A model generated the notes under the pieces. The model made no database searches. It was not told where the DNA came from and was given only the letters and a program-made list of their open reading frames with translations. From Collinsella aerofaciens (GTDB lineage: Bacteria; Actinomycetota; Coriobacteriia; Coriobacteriales; Coriobacteriaceae): a DNA stretch of 64,000 nucleotides. A program made the position numbers and the translations under genes. Position 1 is the first letter of the stretch; every line of letters starts with the position of its first letter. Shown here piece by piece: positions 27,214 through 36,581 of this stretch. The stretch is taken from the NCBI RefSeq assembly GCF_020181355.1, contig NZ_CP084004.1, positions 1,674,001 through 1,738,000 on the forward strand, given 5' to 3'.

Positions 27214-28620
27214 ATGGCAGGAAACATGCAGGACAACTTTGACGAGAATGGCAACCCCATCCGCTGCTCCTTCTGCGGAAAAGAGCAGGGGCAGGTCCGT
27301 CGCCTCGTAAAGGGTCCGACCAACATCTTTATCTGTGACGAGTGCGTCGCCGCCTGTTCCGAGATTCTGGAGGAGTCGCTGGCTTCGGACTTTATGGACG
27401 CCGCTCGCAACGGCAAGCTGCCGGGCTTTCTCAACGACCACGGCCAGGCTGCATCCCAGCCCGCCGTGGACCCCGAGGCCGAGGGCTTTGAGCTCGAGGA
27501 CGACCGCCAGGTCATCACGCACGTGCCGACGCCGCACGAGATCTATGACGAGCTTTCGGCTTATGTCATGGGCCAAGAGGACGCCAAGCGCGCCATGTCG
27601 GTTGCCGTGTACAACCATTACCGCCGCGTCATCGAGGGCGGTGCTGCGCTTTCGGCCTTTGACGACGGTTTGGACTCGCAGCTTGACGATGACATGGACG
27701 AGGTGGAGCTCGCCAAGTCCAACATCCTGCTGCTCGGTCCCACCGGTACCGGCAAGACGCTGCTGGCCCAGACGCTCGCGCGCATCCTCGAGGTGCCGTT
27801 TGCCATCGCCGATGCCACCGCGCTCACCGAGGCTGGTTACGTTGGCGAGGACGTGGAGAACATCCTGCTCAAGCTCATCAATGCTGCCGATGGCGACATT
27901 GAGCGCGCTCAGGTGGGCATTATCTACGTGGACGAGATTGACAAGATTGCCCGCAAGGCCGAGAACCTCTCCATTACCCGCGATGTCTCGGGCGAGGGTG
28001 TGCAGCAGGCGCTGCTTAAGATTCTTGAGGGCACGGTGGCCAGCGTTCCGCCTACCGGTGGCCGCAAGCATCCCCAGCAGGAGCTGCTGCAGATCGACAC
28101 GACTAACATCCTGTTTATCTGCGGCGGTGCCTTTGTGGGTCTGGACAAGATCATCGCCGATCGCGTGGGCAACAAGGGCGTGGGCTTTAACTCCGAGATC
28201 GCCGGCCCCACCTCGGTCGACGAGAACGACCTGCTGCGCCAGGTGCTTCCGCAGGACCTCAACGCCTTTGGCATGATCCCCGAGTTCGTGGGCCGTACGC
28301 CCGTTGTCACCCAGACGCAGGCGCTCGACGAGGACGACCTGGTCTCGATTCTGACCGAGCCCAAGAACGCCGTGGTGCGCCAGTACCGCAAGATGTTCCA
28401 GCTCGAGGATGTCGATCTTGAGTTTGAGGACGCTGCCCTGCACGAGATCGCCCGCATGGCGCTTGCCCGCAAGACCGGCGCCCGCGGCCTGCGCTCCATC
28501 TGCGAGGACGTGCTTCAGCAGACGATGTTCGACCTTCCCAGCGAGGAGGGCGTCGCTAAGGTCGTCGTAACCGAAGCGGCGGTTAAGGGCGAAGAACAGC
28601 CCCAACGCATCTACGGGTAA
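27214..28620 (+). CDS. clpX: ATP-dependent Clp protease ATPase subunit ClpX
   Basis: 468 aa. N-terminal zinc-binding domain with CSFCGKEQ (about residues 15-22) and CDECVAAC (about 36-43), then the AAA+ domain: Walker [12 protein letters not shown] near 174, Walker [12 protein letters not shown] near 238, and pore/sensor segments. It unfolds tagged substrates for ClpP. Slightly longer than usual (about 425) because of an acidic insertion around residues 85-170. It starts one base after clpP and ends at a strong terminator. Confidence 0.96.
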   Translation: MAGNMQDNFDENGNPIRCSFCGKEQGQVRRLVKGPTNIFICDECVAACSEILEESLASDFMDAARNGKLPGFLNDHGQAASQPAVDPEAEGFELEDDRQVITHVPTPHEIYDELSAYVMGQEDAKRAMSVAVYNHYRRVIEGGAALSAFDDGLDSQLDDDMDEVELAKSNILLLGPTGTGKTLLAQTLARILEVPFAIADATALTEAGYVGEDVENILLKLINAADGDIERAQVGIIYVDEIDKIARKAENLSITRDVSGEGVQQALLKILEGTVASVPPTGGRKHPQQELLQIDTTNILFICGGAFVGLDKIIADRVGNKGVGFNSEIAGPTSVDENDLLRQVLPQDLNAFGMIPEFVGRTPVVTQTQALDEDDLVSILTEPKNAVVRQYRKMFQLEDVDLEFEDAALHEIARMALARKTGARGLRSICEDVLQQTMFDLPSEEGVAKVVVTEAAVKGEEQPQRIYG

Positions 28621-28642
28621 ACCAGCCAAAAACGTGCTTGCA

Positions 28643-28678
28643 AATAGCCTCCGACCATCCGCGGTCGGAGGCTATTTT
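28643..28678 (+). terminator. Rho-independent terminator of clpX
   Basis: 14-bp perfect stem (28643-28656 with 28663-28676, core GCCTCCGACC), 6-base loop and a T run. It begins 22 bases behind the clpX stop. Confidence 0.93.
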
Positions 28679-28771
28679 ATATATACGCAATAACCCCAAC
28701 TACCTGTGTTATTCTGTGTGTTTGTTTAAGCCTCAGCGAAGTCATATCAGACTGAAGTAATCGATACCTAA

Positions 28772-28811
28772 GGGGAGGAATGCAGACCCTAGCGGGCCTA
28801 CATTCCTCCCC
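28772..28811 (+). promoter_or_regulatory. Strong hairpin in the valS leader
   Basis: GGGGAGGAATG (28772-28782) pairs perfectly with CATTCCTCCCC (28801-28811), and the loop contains a second small CCC/GGG stem. It ends 20 bases before the valS start codon and just upstream of the GGGAGAGA ribosome site. The left arm itself contains a GGAGG. No T-box sequence is present, so the mechanism of any control is unknown. Confidence 0.5.
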
Positions 28812-28831
28812 GGCGGGACAGGGAGAGATAT

Positions 28832-31528
28832 ATGGAAGAAATGCCCAAGAATTACGATCCGTCGACCAACGAGCCGGCGATCCTGCAGAAGTGGCTCGAC
28901 GGCGGCTACTATAAGCGCCGCGAGGGCGTGGGCGACTGCACCGTCACCATTCCGCCTCCCAACGTGACCGGCAAGCTCCACATGGGCCACGCTACCGACG
29001 ACTCCATCCAGGACGCCATCGTCCGTATGGCTCGCATGCGCGGCAAGTCCACGCGCTGGGTGTTGGGCACCGATCACGCCGGTATCGCCACGCAGACCAA
29101 GGTCGACAAGAAGCTCAAGAGCGAGGGCATCAGCCGCCTGGAGATCGGTCGCGACAAGTTTGTCGACGCCTGCTGGGACTGGACCCACGAGTACGGCGGC
29201 ATCATCGTCGAGCAGATCAAGCGCATGGGCTGCTCCGTCGACTTCGACAACGAGCGCTTCACCATGGACGAGGATTACGCCCAGGCCGTGCGTAAGGTCT
29301 TCTGCGACTGGTACCACGACGGCCTGATCTACCGTGGCAAGCGTATCGTCAACTGGTGCCCCAACTGCACCACCGCCATCTCGGACGACGAGGCCGAGTA
29401 TAAGGACGAGAAGGGCCACCTGTGGCACCTGCGCTACCCGCTGACCGAGCCGGTCAACGGCCAGGACTACATCGTCGTCGCCACCACGCGCCCCGAGACC
29501 ATGCTCGGCGACACGGGCGTTGCCGTCTCCCCGAAGGACCCCGAGAAGGCCGCCTTCGTGGGTAAGACCGTCATGCTGCCGATCGTCAACCGCGAGATCC
29601 CCATCTTCTCCGACTACCACGTTGACGCCAACTTCGGTTCCGGCTTTGTCAAGGTCACACCGGCCCACGACCTCAACGACTATGCCATGGGTCAGGCCCA
29701 CGACCTGTCGCAGATTAACATTTTCGACGAGCACGCGGTGGTCGTCGAGGGTTACGGCGAGTTCACCGGCATGAACCGCGAGGTGTGCCGCGAGGCCGTC
29801 ATCAAGTGGTTTGAGGAGCACGGCCTGCTCGATCACGTCGAGGACCTCGACCACTCCGTCATGCACTGCTACCGTTGCGACTCCGCGCTGGAGCCGTGGC
29901 TGTCCGAGCAGTGGTTTGTGGCCGTCGACAAGCTCAAGGGACCGGCGCTCGACGCCGTCAACTCCGGCAAGGTCACCTTCCACCCCGCGCGCTGGACGCA
30001 GACCTACACCACCTGGATGGAGAACCTCAAGGACTGGTGCATCTCGCGCCAGCTGTGGTGGGGCCATCGCATTCCCGTGTTCTACTGCGAGGACTGCGGC
30101 TGGGAGGACGCCCTCACCGAGGACACCGATGTGTGTCCCAAGTGCGGCGGCCATCACGTGCATCAGGACGAGAACGTGCTGGACACCTGGTTCAGCTCGC
30201 AGCTGTGGACCTTCGCCACGCAGGGCTGGCCGCAAAAGCCGGAGCTGCTCGAGGGCCATCACCCCACGACGGCGCTCGTCACCGCACGCGACATCATCGC
30301 GCTGTGGGTCGCCCGCATGGTCATGAGTTCGCTGTATTTCTTGGACGAGGTGCCGTTTAAGGACGTCGTCATATACCCGACGATCTTGGCCAAGGACGGC
30401 AGCCGCATGTCCAAGTCCAAGGGCAACGGCGTTGACCCCATGGACCTCATTGGCATGTACGGCGCCGACGCCATGCGCTTCAACTTGCTCACGCTGTGCA
30501 CCAACAACCAGGACGTCAAGTTTGACGCGAACATCGACAAGAAGACCAAGAAGCTCATCGACAGCCCGCGTACCGACCAGGCCAAGAGCTTTGTGACCAA
30601 GATCTGGAACGCCAGCCGCTTCCTGCTCATGAACATGGAGGGCTACACGCCCGGCGAGCCTGTCGTGGAGACGCCGGCCGACGCTTGGATGTTCAGCCGC
30701 CTGGCCAAGGCCGTGAAGATGGTCACCGAGGGTATTGAGAACTACACCTTTGGCGACATGGCCCGCGGCGTGCAGCAGTTCTTCTGGAACGAGGTCTGCG
30801 ACTGGTACGTCGAGGTCACCAAGGCCCGTCTGAAGGGCGAGGGCCGTCTACAGGCGCAGCGCAACCTGATCTTTGTGCTCGACACCTCCATTCGCCTGAT
30901 GCACCCGCTTATGCCGTTTGTCACCGAGGAGATCTGGGACAACATGCCGGCGAGCGTGCTCGACCTGGACGCCGAGGGCAACGTGAACCGCGCCGAGGCG
31001 CTCATGATCGCCAAGTGGCCCGAGCCCGCCGACTACGCCAAGTACGTCGACGAGCCCGCCGAGCGCGCGTTTGAGCTGTGCCGTGCCGTCGTTTCCGCCG
31101 CCCGTGCCACCCGTTCGCGTTATCGCTTAAGCCCCAAGGCGGAGCTCGACGTGGTCGTGCGCGCCGGTGCCGAGGACATCGAGAAGCTCGAGAGCCTGCG
31201 CTCCACGATTGAGCCGCTGGCGAACACCGCTTCGCTGGTCATGGGCACCGATGTTGAGAAGCCGGCTGCGAGCATTGCCGTGGTCGATAGCGGTGTCGAG
31301 GTCTTTGTGGTGCTCGAGGGCAAGGTTGACCTTTCGGCCGAGAAGGCACGCCTGGAGAAGGAGATCGCCGCGGCCCAGAAGGAGCTTGCTGGCTGCGAGA
31401 AGACCCTTGCCAACGAGGGCTTTGTGGCCAAGGCCGCACCCGCGGTGGTCCAGAAGAAGAGGGACCGTGCAGCTGAGCTCAAGGAGATCCTGGCGGCTTT
31501 GACTGCTCAGGTTGCTGACTTCTCGTAA
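28832..31528 (+). CDS. valS: Valyl-tRNA synthetase
   Basis: 898 aa, class I aminoacyl-tRNA synthetase of normal ValS length. HIGH-type motif in PPPNVTGKLHMGHA near residue 45 and KMSKS-type motif SRMSKSKGN near 525. The CP1 editing domain contains TTRPETMLGDTGV near 218, and a Zn-type cluster CEDCGWED...CPKCGG lies near 420-440. The last 70 residues form a coiled coil, as usual for ValS. Its 150-base leader carries a hairpin. Confidence 0.97.
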   Translation: MEEMPKNYDPSTNEPAILQKWLDGGYYKRREGVGDCTVTIPPPNVTGKLHMGHATDDSIQDAIVRMARMRGKSTRWVLGTDHAGIATQTKVDKKLKSEGISRLEIGRDKFVDACWDWTHEYGGIIVEQIKRMGCSVDFDNERFTMDEDYAQAVRKVFCDWYHDGLIYRGKRIVNWCPNCTTAISDDEAEYKDEKGHLWHLRYPLTEPVNGQDYIVVATTRPETMLGDTGVAVSPKDPEKAAFVGKTVMLPIVNREIPIFSDYHVDANFGSGFVKVTPAHDLNDYAMGQAHDLSQINIFDEHAVVVEGYGEFTGMNREVCREAVIKWFEEHGLLDHVEDLDHSVMHCYRCDSALEPWLSEQWFVAVDKLKGPALDAVNSGKVTFHPARWTQTYTTWMENLKDWCISRQLWWGHRIPVFYCEDCGWEDALTEDTDVCPKCGGHHVHQDENVLDTWFSSQLWTFATQGWPQKPELLEGHHPTTALVTARDIIALWVARMVMSSLYFLDEVPFKDVVIYPTILAKDGSRMSKSKGNGVDPMDLIGMYGADAMRFNLLTLCTNNQDVKFDANIDKKTKKLIDSPRTDQAKSFVTKIWNASRFLLMNMEGYTPGEPVVETPADAWMFSRLAKAVKMVTEGIENYTFGDMARGVQQFFWNEVCDWYVEVTKARLKGEGRLQAQRNLIFVLDTSIRLMHPLMPFVTEEIWDNMPASVLDLDAEGNVNRAEALMIAKWPEPADYAKYVDEPAERAFELCRAVVSAARATRSRYRLSPKAELDVVVRAGAEDIEKLESLRSTIEPLANTASLVMGTDVEKPAASIAVVDSGVEVFVVLEGKVDLSAEKARLEKEIAAAQKELAGCEKTLANEGFVAKAAPAVVQKKRDRAAELKEILAALTAQVADFS

Positions 31529-31547
31529 GGTTTACTCGGGGGCGCGT

Positions 31548-31648
31548 CCCGACGCTTTGCTCGCTACTGCGGACAGTCCTGCGCAAGACGGACAGCACAT
31601 TAAGTGCTGTCCTTTGCGTGCGGAACTTGTATCGAGCAAAGCGTCGGG
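31548..31648. repeat. Nested long inverted repeat between valS and folC
   Basis: A perfect 16-bp outer pair (CCCGACGCTTTGCTCG at 31548-31563 and its complement at 31633-31648) encloses an inner hairpin GGACAGCAC...GTGCTGTCC (about 31590-31612), itself flanked by CGCAA/TTGCG. No T run follows, so it is not a standard terminator. Confidence 0.75.
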
Positions 31649-31807
31649 CCGCTCCTAGTGCGGTTACGTGGTTGTTTGCAACTGGTGGGTTAGGGCCACT
31701 TGGTCGTGGCCTTGATCTCGCTGCAAAGCGGTGTTTGGCTGATATTTTGAATGGGAGGGGCTCGTTGTTGATTCGGGCCTCTTTTTATGTTGAGGGGACT
31801 TTGGGTT

Positions 31808-33151
31808 ATGGCTAAGCGTTCTGGGTCGTATTCTGTGCCGTTCTCGTTTGAGTTGCTTTCGTTTGATGAAGCTGTTGGGCTTGCTGCTGATACGGGGCGG
31901 ATTTCTGGGGATGCTGGGCCTCTGCTTGAGACAGTTGTCGATATGCTTGATGAGCTGGGACGTCCGGACGAGTATTTCGATTGCATTCAGGTCGCCGGTA
32001 CCAATGGCAAGACTTCGACTACGCGTTTTTCGGCTGCCATTCTTCATGGTGAGGGGCTCAAGACCGCGCTGTATACGTCGCCACAGCTGGTACGCTATCC
32101 CGAGCGCATGGAAGTCGATGGATGCGTCGTGAGCGATGAGGCATTCGCCCGTGGCGTTTCGGCCGCTGTTGAGGCGGGGCATCGAGTGAATGCCCGTCGT
32201 GTGGCGGCGGGGGAGCGCGCCTATACCATCACGCCGTTTGACCTTTTGACGGCTGCTGCACTTGTGGTGTTTGCCGAGGCTCGCGTGGATGTTGCCGTGC
32301 TTGAGGTTGGCATGGGCGGACGCTGGGATGCTACGAGTGCGACTGATCCCGTGGCCGTTGCCATTACGGGTATTGGGCTCGATCACACACGTATTTTGGG
32401 CGATACGCTCGAGGCCATTGCGGGGGAGAAGGCTGCGGTTATTAAGCCTGGGCGATTGGTTGTTTTGGGCGAGGGCACGCATGAGCCGAGCGTTCAGCGC
32501 GTAATGGATACGCGCTGCCGCGAGTGCGGTGTGGTGCCGCTGGTTGTGAGCCATTCCACGACCAAGGTACCGGCGCATGTAGGCGATACCGTGGAGTTTA
32601 GCTGTACTACGCCGCGTGCCATCTATACGTCGAGCATGGTCAAGCCGGCGTATCAGCCGCAGAATGCTGCGTGCGCGATTATGCTGTGCGAGGGCTATCT
32701 TGGCCGCGAGCTCGACCACGATGCGCTCGACGCTTCGCTTATGGGCTGCCCCACGCCGGGTCGCTTTGATGTGCTGGGAACCGATCCGCTCAAGCTGATC
32801 GACGCCTGCCATAACCCTCAGAGCTGCGAGAACTTTGTGAGCGCGCTGGACGAGATCGATCCGTGCGTGGAGAACCGCCCCACGCTGCTGTGTGCAGCGC
32901 TGGCCGATAAAGACGTGGCGGGTATCGTTGACGTTCTGGTTCCGGCGTTCCCCCACGCGGTCGTGACCCAGACCGATTCCGATCGCGCCCTGCCGGCAGA
33001 GGAGCTCGCTGCCCTGGTGGGTGCCGATAAGCTCGCGGGCGTATACCCGAGCGTGTCCGAGGCCCTCGCTGCCTTCGATGCCGCGGGCGAGCCCTTCGTA
33101 GCCGCCGGCACCATCACCCTAGCCGGCGAAGTAGCGGGGCTGCTCCGTTAA
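31808..33151 (+). CDS. folC: Folylpolyglutamate synthase/dihydrofolate synthase family protein
   Basis: 447 aa from the ATG at 31808 (GAGGGG ribosome site 10 bases upstream). Mur ligase superfamily: P-loop AGTNGKTSTTR near residue 63, EVGMGGRWDATS near 172, and TGIGLDHTRILG near 190. It adds glutamate to folates and may also make dihydrofolate. The first 60 codons use noticeably more T-ending and A/T-rich codons than the rest, unlike the neighbouring valS. Probably transcribed alone. Confidence 0.93.
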   Translation: MAKRSGSYSVPFSFELLSFDEAVGLAADTGRISGDAGPLLETVVDMLDELGRPDEYFDCIQVAGTNGKTSTTRFSAAILHGEGLKTALYTSPQLVRYPERMEVDGCVVSDEAFARGVSAAVEAGHRVNARRVAAGERAYTITPFDLLTAAALVVFAEARVDVAVLEVGMGGRWDATSATDPVAVAITGIGLDHTRILGDTLEAIAGEKAAVIKPGRLVVLGEGTHEPSVQRVMDTRCRECGVVPLVVSHSTTKVPAHVGDTVEFSCTTPRAIYTSSMVKPAYQPQNAACAIMLCEGYLGRELDHDALDASLMGCPTPGRFDVLGTDPLKLIDACHNPQSCENFVSALDEIDPCVENRPTLLCAALADKDVAGIVDVLVPAFPHAVVTQTDSDRALPAEELAALVGADKLAGVYPSVSEALAAFDAAGEPFVAAGTITLAGEVAGLLR

Positions 33152-33165
33152 CCCATCCCCTCATC

Positions 33166-33232
33166 AGTTGCGGTGAAATACGGACTGTTTTACAAGCCAG
33201 AAGCCTCAAACAGTCCGTATATCACCGCAACT
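33166..33232. repeat. Dispersed palindromic repeat family 1, copy 2
   Basis: Arms 33166-33190 and 33208-33232, 25 bases each with a single mismatch, spacer 17 bases. Core AGTTGCGGTGAAATACGGAC. It starts 15 bases after folC. Confidence 0.9.
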
Positions 33233-33294
33233 CAAAAGCAGTCAATTTGGGACGGGGCTTTTTTAGCTGCCCTGTGCCCCGAGTTGACTCGCTT

Positions 33295-33454
33295 GCCACG
33301 AAATGGGGCTATCTACTACGTTTTGGCGACTACCCTCGACCACACGGAAAATCGTGAAATCAAAACCGCAGGTAGACGGCTTACTCGTTTTTAAAAAAGA
33401 CCCGCATGGTCGACCCATGCGGGTTAAACGTAGTAGATAGCCCGCTTTCGTGGC
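33295..33454. repeat. Imperfect 29-bp inverted repeat enclosing a terminator hairpin
   Basis: Arms 33295-33323 and 33426-33454 match at 27 of 29 positions (core GGCTATCTACTACGTTT). Inside is a hairpin CCCGCATGG/CCATGCGGG at 33401-33423. The interval 33152-33502 (351 bases) holds no convincing gene, only these repeats. Confidence 0.75.
33392..33423 (-). terminator. Terminator downstream of the M24 peptidase gene
   Basis: 9-bp perfect stem at 33401-33409/33415-33423; read on the minus strand it is followed by a CTTTTTT run. It lies about 80 bases beyond the peptidase stop. Confidence 0.75.
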
Positions 33455-33502
33455 GAATCGTTGGCAGGATGCGGCAAAGGGACAGCCCCTTTGCCGCATT
33501 GC

Positions 33503-34591
33503 CTAGTCTAGGCGGACCGGATCGTGGGGGTAGGCGTTGAGGATCTCGACACCGTTCTCAGTGACCAGGGCAAGGTCCTCGATGCGGACGCCGGTGCGGT
33601 CGGGGAGGTAGATGCCCGGTTCGATGGAGAACGTCATGCCCGGCTCTACGACCTGCTCGTTGACGAGCGAGACGTCGCCCGGCTCGTGGTCCTGCAGGCC
33701 GATCGAGTGACCCAGGCGATGCGTAAAGTATTCGCCGTAGCCCGCGTCCTCAATCACGTCGCGCGCGGCACGGTCCAGGTCGCACATGCGCACGCCCGGT
33801 GCGATGAGCGCCTCGGTGGCCTCGTTGGCGCGGCGAACGATATCGTAGATGCGTACGGTCTCCTCGTCCGGCTCGCCCCAAAAGAACGTACGCGTCATGT
33901 CCGAGCAGTAGTTGCGATGGCGCCCGCCGATGTCGAACAGCACCACGTCGCCACGCTTGAGTACGGTGTCGTCGGGCTCGTGGTGCGGGTCGCCGGCGTT
34001 GGCGCCAAAGCTCACGATCGGCGGAAAGCTAAAGTCCTCGCAGCCGTGCTTGCGGTACAGGCCGAGCATTTGGTCGGCAATTTCGCGTTCCGTCACGCCT
34101 TCGTGGACGAGCTTGATCGCATCGGCCATCACGGCGTCGTTAGCGGCCGAGGACACGCGCATAAGCTCCTGCTCGGCGGCATCCTTGTAGGTGCGTGCGG
34201 CGGTGACGGCAAAGTCACCCAGGAAAAACTCGCTTGCGGCGTGGCGCTCCATGAGCGGCATCAAAAAGCCGGAACGCATGACGGTGTCGATGCCAAGCGG
34301 CTTGGCTGGGTCGATCTCACTCGCGATGGCGTCGGTCACGATATCGGTATCGGTGTGGTAGGCGACGCGGGCATTGTCGTACTCGGGCAGCTGATGTAGG
34401 GCGTTGACCATGATCACGGGCTCGCAATCGCGCGCGAGCAGCACGCCGCAAAAACGCTCGAGCATATCGGCATAAAAGCCGGTCAGGTAATAGATCGACC
34501 ACGGGTCGTTTACGAGCAGCTGTGCGCCGGGGTGCTGAGCCTCGAGCGCATCGAGCACGCGTGCCACACGCTGGTCATCGACATGTGCCAT
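33503..34591 (-). CDS. M24 family Xaa-Pro aminopeptidase/dipeptidase
   Basis: 362 aa from the ATG at 34591, which has AAAGGA upstream; an in-frame start 16 codons earlier is less likely. N-terminal creatinase-like domain, then the metallopeptidase fold. Metal ligands are visible: Asp in LFDIGGRHRNYCSDMTRTF (about residues 215-233), His in HRLGHSIGLQDHE near 292, Glu in FSIEPGIYLP near 325 and VRIEDLALV near 340. It releases N-terminal residues before proline or cleaves X-Pro dipeptides. Monocistronic between a repeat-bearing gap and a terminator. Confidence 0.9.
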   Translation of the reverse strand: MAHVDDQRVARVLDALEAQHPGAQLLVNDPWSIYYLTGFYADMLERFCGVLLARDCEPVIMVNALHQLPEYDNARVAYHTDTDIVTDAIASEIDPAKPLGIDTVMRSGFLMPLMERHAASEFFLGDFAVTAARTYKDAAEQELMRVSSAANDAVMADAIKLVHEGVTEREIADQMLGLYRKHGCEDFSFPPIVSFGANAGDPHHEPDDTVLKRGDVVLFDIGGRHRNYCSDMTRTFFWGEPDEETVRIYDIVRRANEATEALIAPGVRMCDLDRAARDVIEDAGYGEYFTHRLGHSIGLQDHEPGDVSLVNEQVVEPGMTFSIEPGIYLPDRTGVRIEDLALVTENGVEILNAYPHDPVRLD

Positions 34592-34704
34592 GAAACATCC
34601 TTTCGCTAGGCTGCCACCATGGTATCCCAAGCCCGGCACATAGGGACGTTCCTTTTATGCCGTCACCTCGGGACACTCCTTTGCATCCCATGCGCGCCCT
34701 CATA

Positions 34705-34771
34705 AGTTGCGGTGAAATACGGACTGTTTAGCGGCCTGAAGCCATAAAACAGTCCGTATTTCACCGCAACT
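34705..34771. repeat. Dispersed palindromic repeat family 1, copy 3
   Basis: Perfect 25-base arms at 34705-34729 and 34747-34771 with a 17-base spacer. Core identical to copy 2. Intergenic, between the M24 peptidase start and the DUF1667 gene end. Confidence 0.9.
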
Positions 34772-34819
34772 GCGGAGGAGGACCGGGCGGATGGTGGAGT
34801 AGCTAAAAGAGCTCCGTCC

Positions 34820-35230
34820 CTAATTAGCTACTTGGGCTCGGTCGATGTTCATGCTGGCGACTAGGTCAATGTTGGTGCCGAGAAGATCTTCCAGCACGAC
34901 GTCGCCCATGCGGATGGGGGCCTCGACGACCACGCCGCGGATGAGGTCCATGGCTTGGGCGTGGAGTGCCAGCGGGATGGCTTCGGCCGTGCGCACGGGG
35001 AGCAGGGCTTCGTCGCCGCCGGAGACGGCCACGGTCGTCGTGAGCACGCGCATGGGGCAGGTGAGCTCCTGATGTGCGAACTTATCGCCGCGCGGGCAGT
35101 TGTTGCCGGTCACGGAGCGAACTTCCACCACGGCGCCATTTGCGTCGCGCTCCACCTCTACGGTCAGGAGGCACTCGGATGGGCAGGTGGTGCAGTTGAA
35201 CTGCAAGGTCTCGGTCGCATTCTTGCTCAT
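34820..35230 (-). CDS. DUF1667 domain protein
   Basis: 136 aa. Cysteine pairs CTTCPSEC near residue 13, NNCPRGDKF near 44 and CPMRVLTTTV near 58 define DUF1667, a small protein that nearly always follows FAD-dependent oxidoreductases related to anaerobic glycerol-3-phosphate dehydrogenase. It probably binds an iron-sulfur cluster or zinc. It is the third gene of a minus-strand operon, 3 bases behind the FAD gene. Confidence 0.88.
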   Translation of the reverse strand: MSKNATETLQFNCTTCPSECLLTVEVERDANGAVVEVRSVTGNNCPRGDKFAHQELTCPMRVLTTTVAVSGGDEALLPVRTAEAIPLALHAQAMDLIRGVVVEAPIRMGDVVLEDLLGTNIDLVASMNIDRAQVAN

Positions 35231-35233
35231 GAG

Positions 35234-36580
35234 CTATGCCTCCTCAACGGGATCGACGGACAGGACAATCCCGCTGGCACCCAGGTCGAGCGCGCGCTGA
35301 ATCGCCTTTGCCGGCAGTGGGAAACTTTCCATAACGCTCGGCTTAAACGCGCGAACCTTGCCGGCGAACAGTTCCTCGCCGTCGGCCAAGATTCTCACGC
35401 GGGCGGTATCAACTGGCCGCCGCACGCGGAAGTTAAGCTTGGTGAGCGTCACAGCCGTAATGCGTCCCGGCAGCGCGTATCCCGCAATGCCGGCAGGGGA
35501 GACGGTGAGCTCGCAGTCCGGAACGACGCCCGCGCCAGCCCCCAGCGCGTACGCCGCTGCAGCTGCGCCAGCCCTCTCGGATTCGGTCGTCACGTTGTCG
35601 GCCAGGTCATGCACGTGCAGCACGTTGCCACAGGCAAAGATACCCGGCACGCCTGTCTGGAGGCTCTGGTCCACCACGGCGCCGCGCGTGCGTGGGTCAA
35701 GCTCCACGCCCGCGGCAACCGAAAGCTCGTTCTCGGGAATCAATCCCACCGAAAGCAGCAGCGTGTCGCACGGAACGATGCGCTCGGTCCCGGCAATGGA
35801 CGCCAGGCGCTCGTCGACCTGGCTTACCTCGACGGCCTCCACGCGGTCGTGCCCGATCACGCGCGTGACCGTGGTGGACAGGTGCAGCGGAATGTCAAAG
35901 TCGTCCAGGCAGTTCTTCACATTGCGGCGCAGGCCGTTGGCGTACGGCATGAGCTCGTACACGCCCTCGACCGAAATCCCCTCGAGCGTGCAGCGGCGCG
36001 CCATGATCAGCCCGATATCGCCCGAGCCCAAAATGACGGCACGCGAGCCGGGCTTGAGGTTTTCGATATTGATGTATCGCTGCGCCAGGCCGGCCGTAAA
36101 CACGCCAGCGGGACGGCTGCCGGGGGTCTTGATCTCGCTGCGGGTACGCTCGCGGCAACCCATGGCAAGGACGACCGCCCGTCCGGTGAGCTGCAGCATG
36201 CCGGTGGGGCTCATGAGCGTGACGGTGTGGACCGCGGTGTCTTCCGCAGGCTCGCCTGAATCAATCCCAATCACCATGCTGTTCAGGAACAGCGCAATAT
36301 CGGTTGCATGCACCTGGTCGATAAAGCGCTGCGCGTACTCGGGACCGGTGAGCTCCTGTTTAAAGTGCGACAGGCCAAAGCCGGGGTGGATGCACTGGCG
36401 GAGGATGCCGCCCAGGTGCTGCTCGCGCTCCACGATGGCCACGCGTGCGCCTGCCTTATGCGCGGCCAGCGCGGCCGCCATGCCGGCAGGTCCGCCGCCG
36501 ATAACGACCACGTCAAAGACTTGCGTTTGCACGGCTTCTACGACGTCGCAATCAATCGCGCTCGATCCGAATTCCGCCAT
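35234..36580 (-). CDS. FAD-dependent NAD(P)-disulfide-type oxidoreductase
   Basis: 448 aa. N-terminal FAD site DVVVIGGGPAGMAAALAAHK near residue 24 and a second Rossmann motif VILGSGDIGLIMARR near 184; the segment RQCIHPGFGLSHF near 60 is typical of this family. In related operons it works with a GlpA-like protein and a DUF1667 protein, passing electrons from a carbon substrate to an acceptor. It is separated from the upstream FAD gene by one base. Substrate not determined; glycerol-3-phosphate is one possibility. Confidence 0.88.
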   Translation of the reverse strand: MAEFGSSAIDCDVVEAVQTQVFDVVVIGGGPAGMAAALAAHKAGARVAIVEREQHLGGILRQCIHPGFGLSHFKQELTGPEYAQRFIDQVHATDIALFLNSMVIGIDSGEPAEDTAVHTVTLMSPTGMLQLTGRAVVLAMGCRERTRSEIKTPGSRPAGVFTAGLAQRYINIENLKPGSRAVILGSGDIGLIMARRCTLEGISVEGVYELMPYANGLRRNVKNCLDDFDIPLHLSTTVTRVIGHDRVEAVEVSQVDERLASIAGTERIVPCDTLLLSVGLIPENELSVAAGVELDPRTRGAVVDQSLQTGVPGIFACGNVLHVHDLADNVTTESERAGAAAAAYALGAGAGVVPDCELTVSPAGIAGYALPGRITAVTLTKLNFRVRRPVDTARVRILADGEELFAGKVRAFKPSVMESFPLPAKAIQRALDLGASGIVLSVDPVEEA

Positions 36581-36581
36581 C

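Noticed and set aside
28679-28831. T-box riboswitch ahead of valS
   Set aside because: No T-box sequence, specifier loop or antiterminator/terminator pair could be seen; only a simple hairpin is present.
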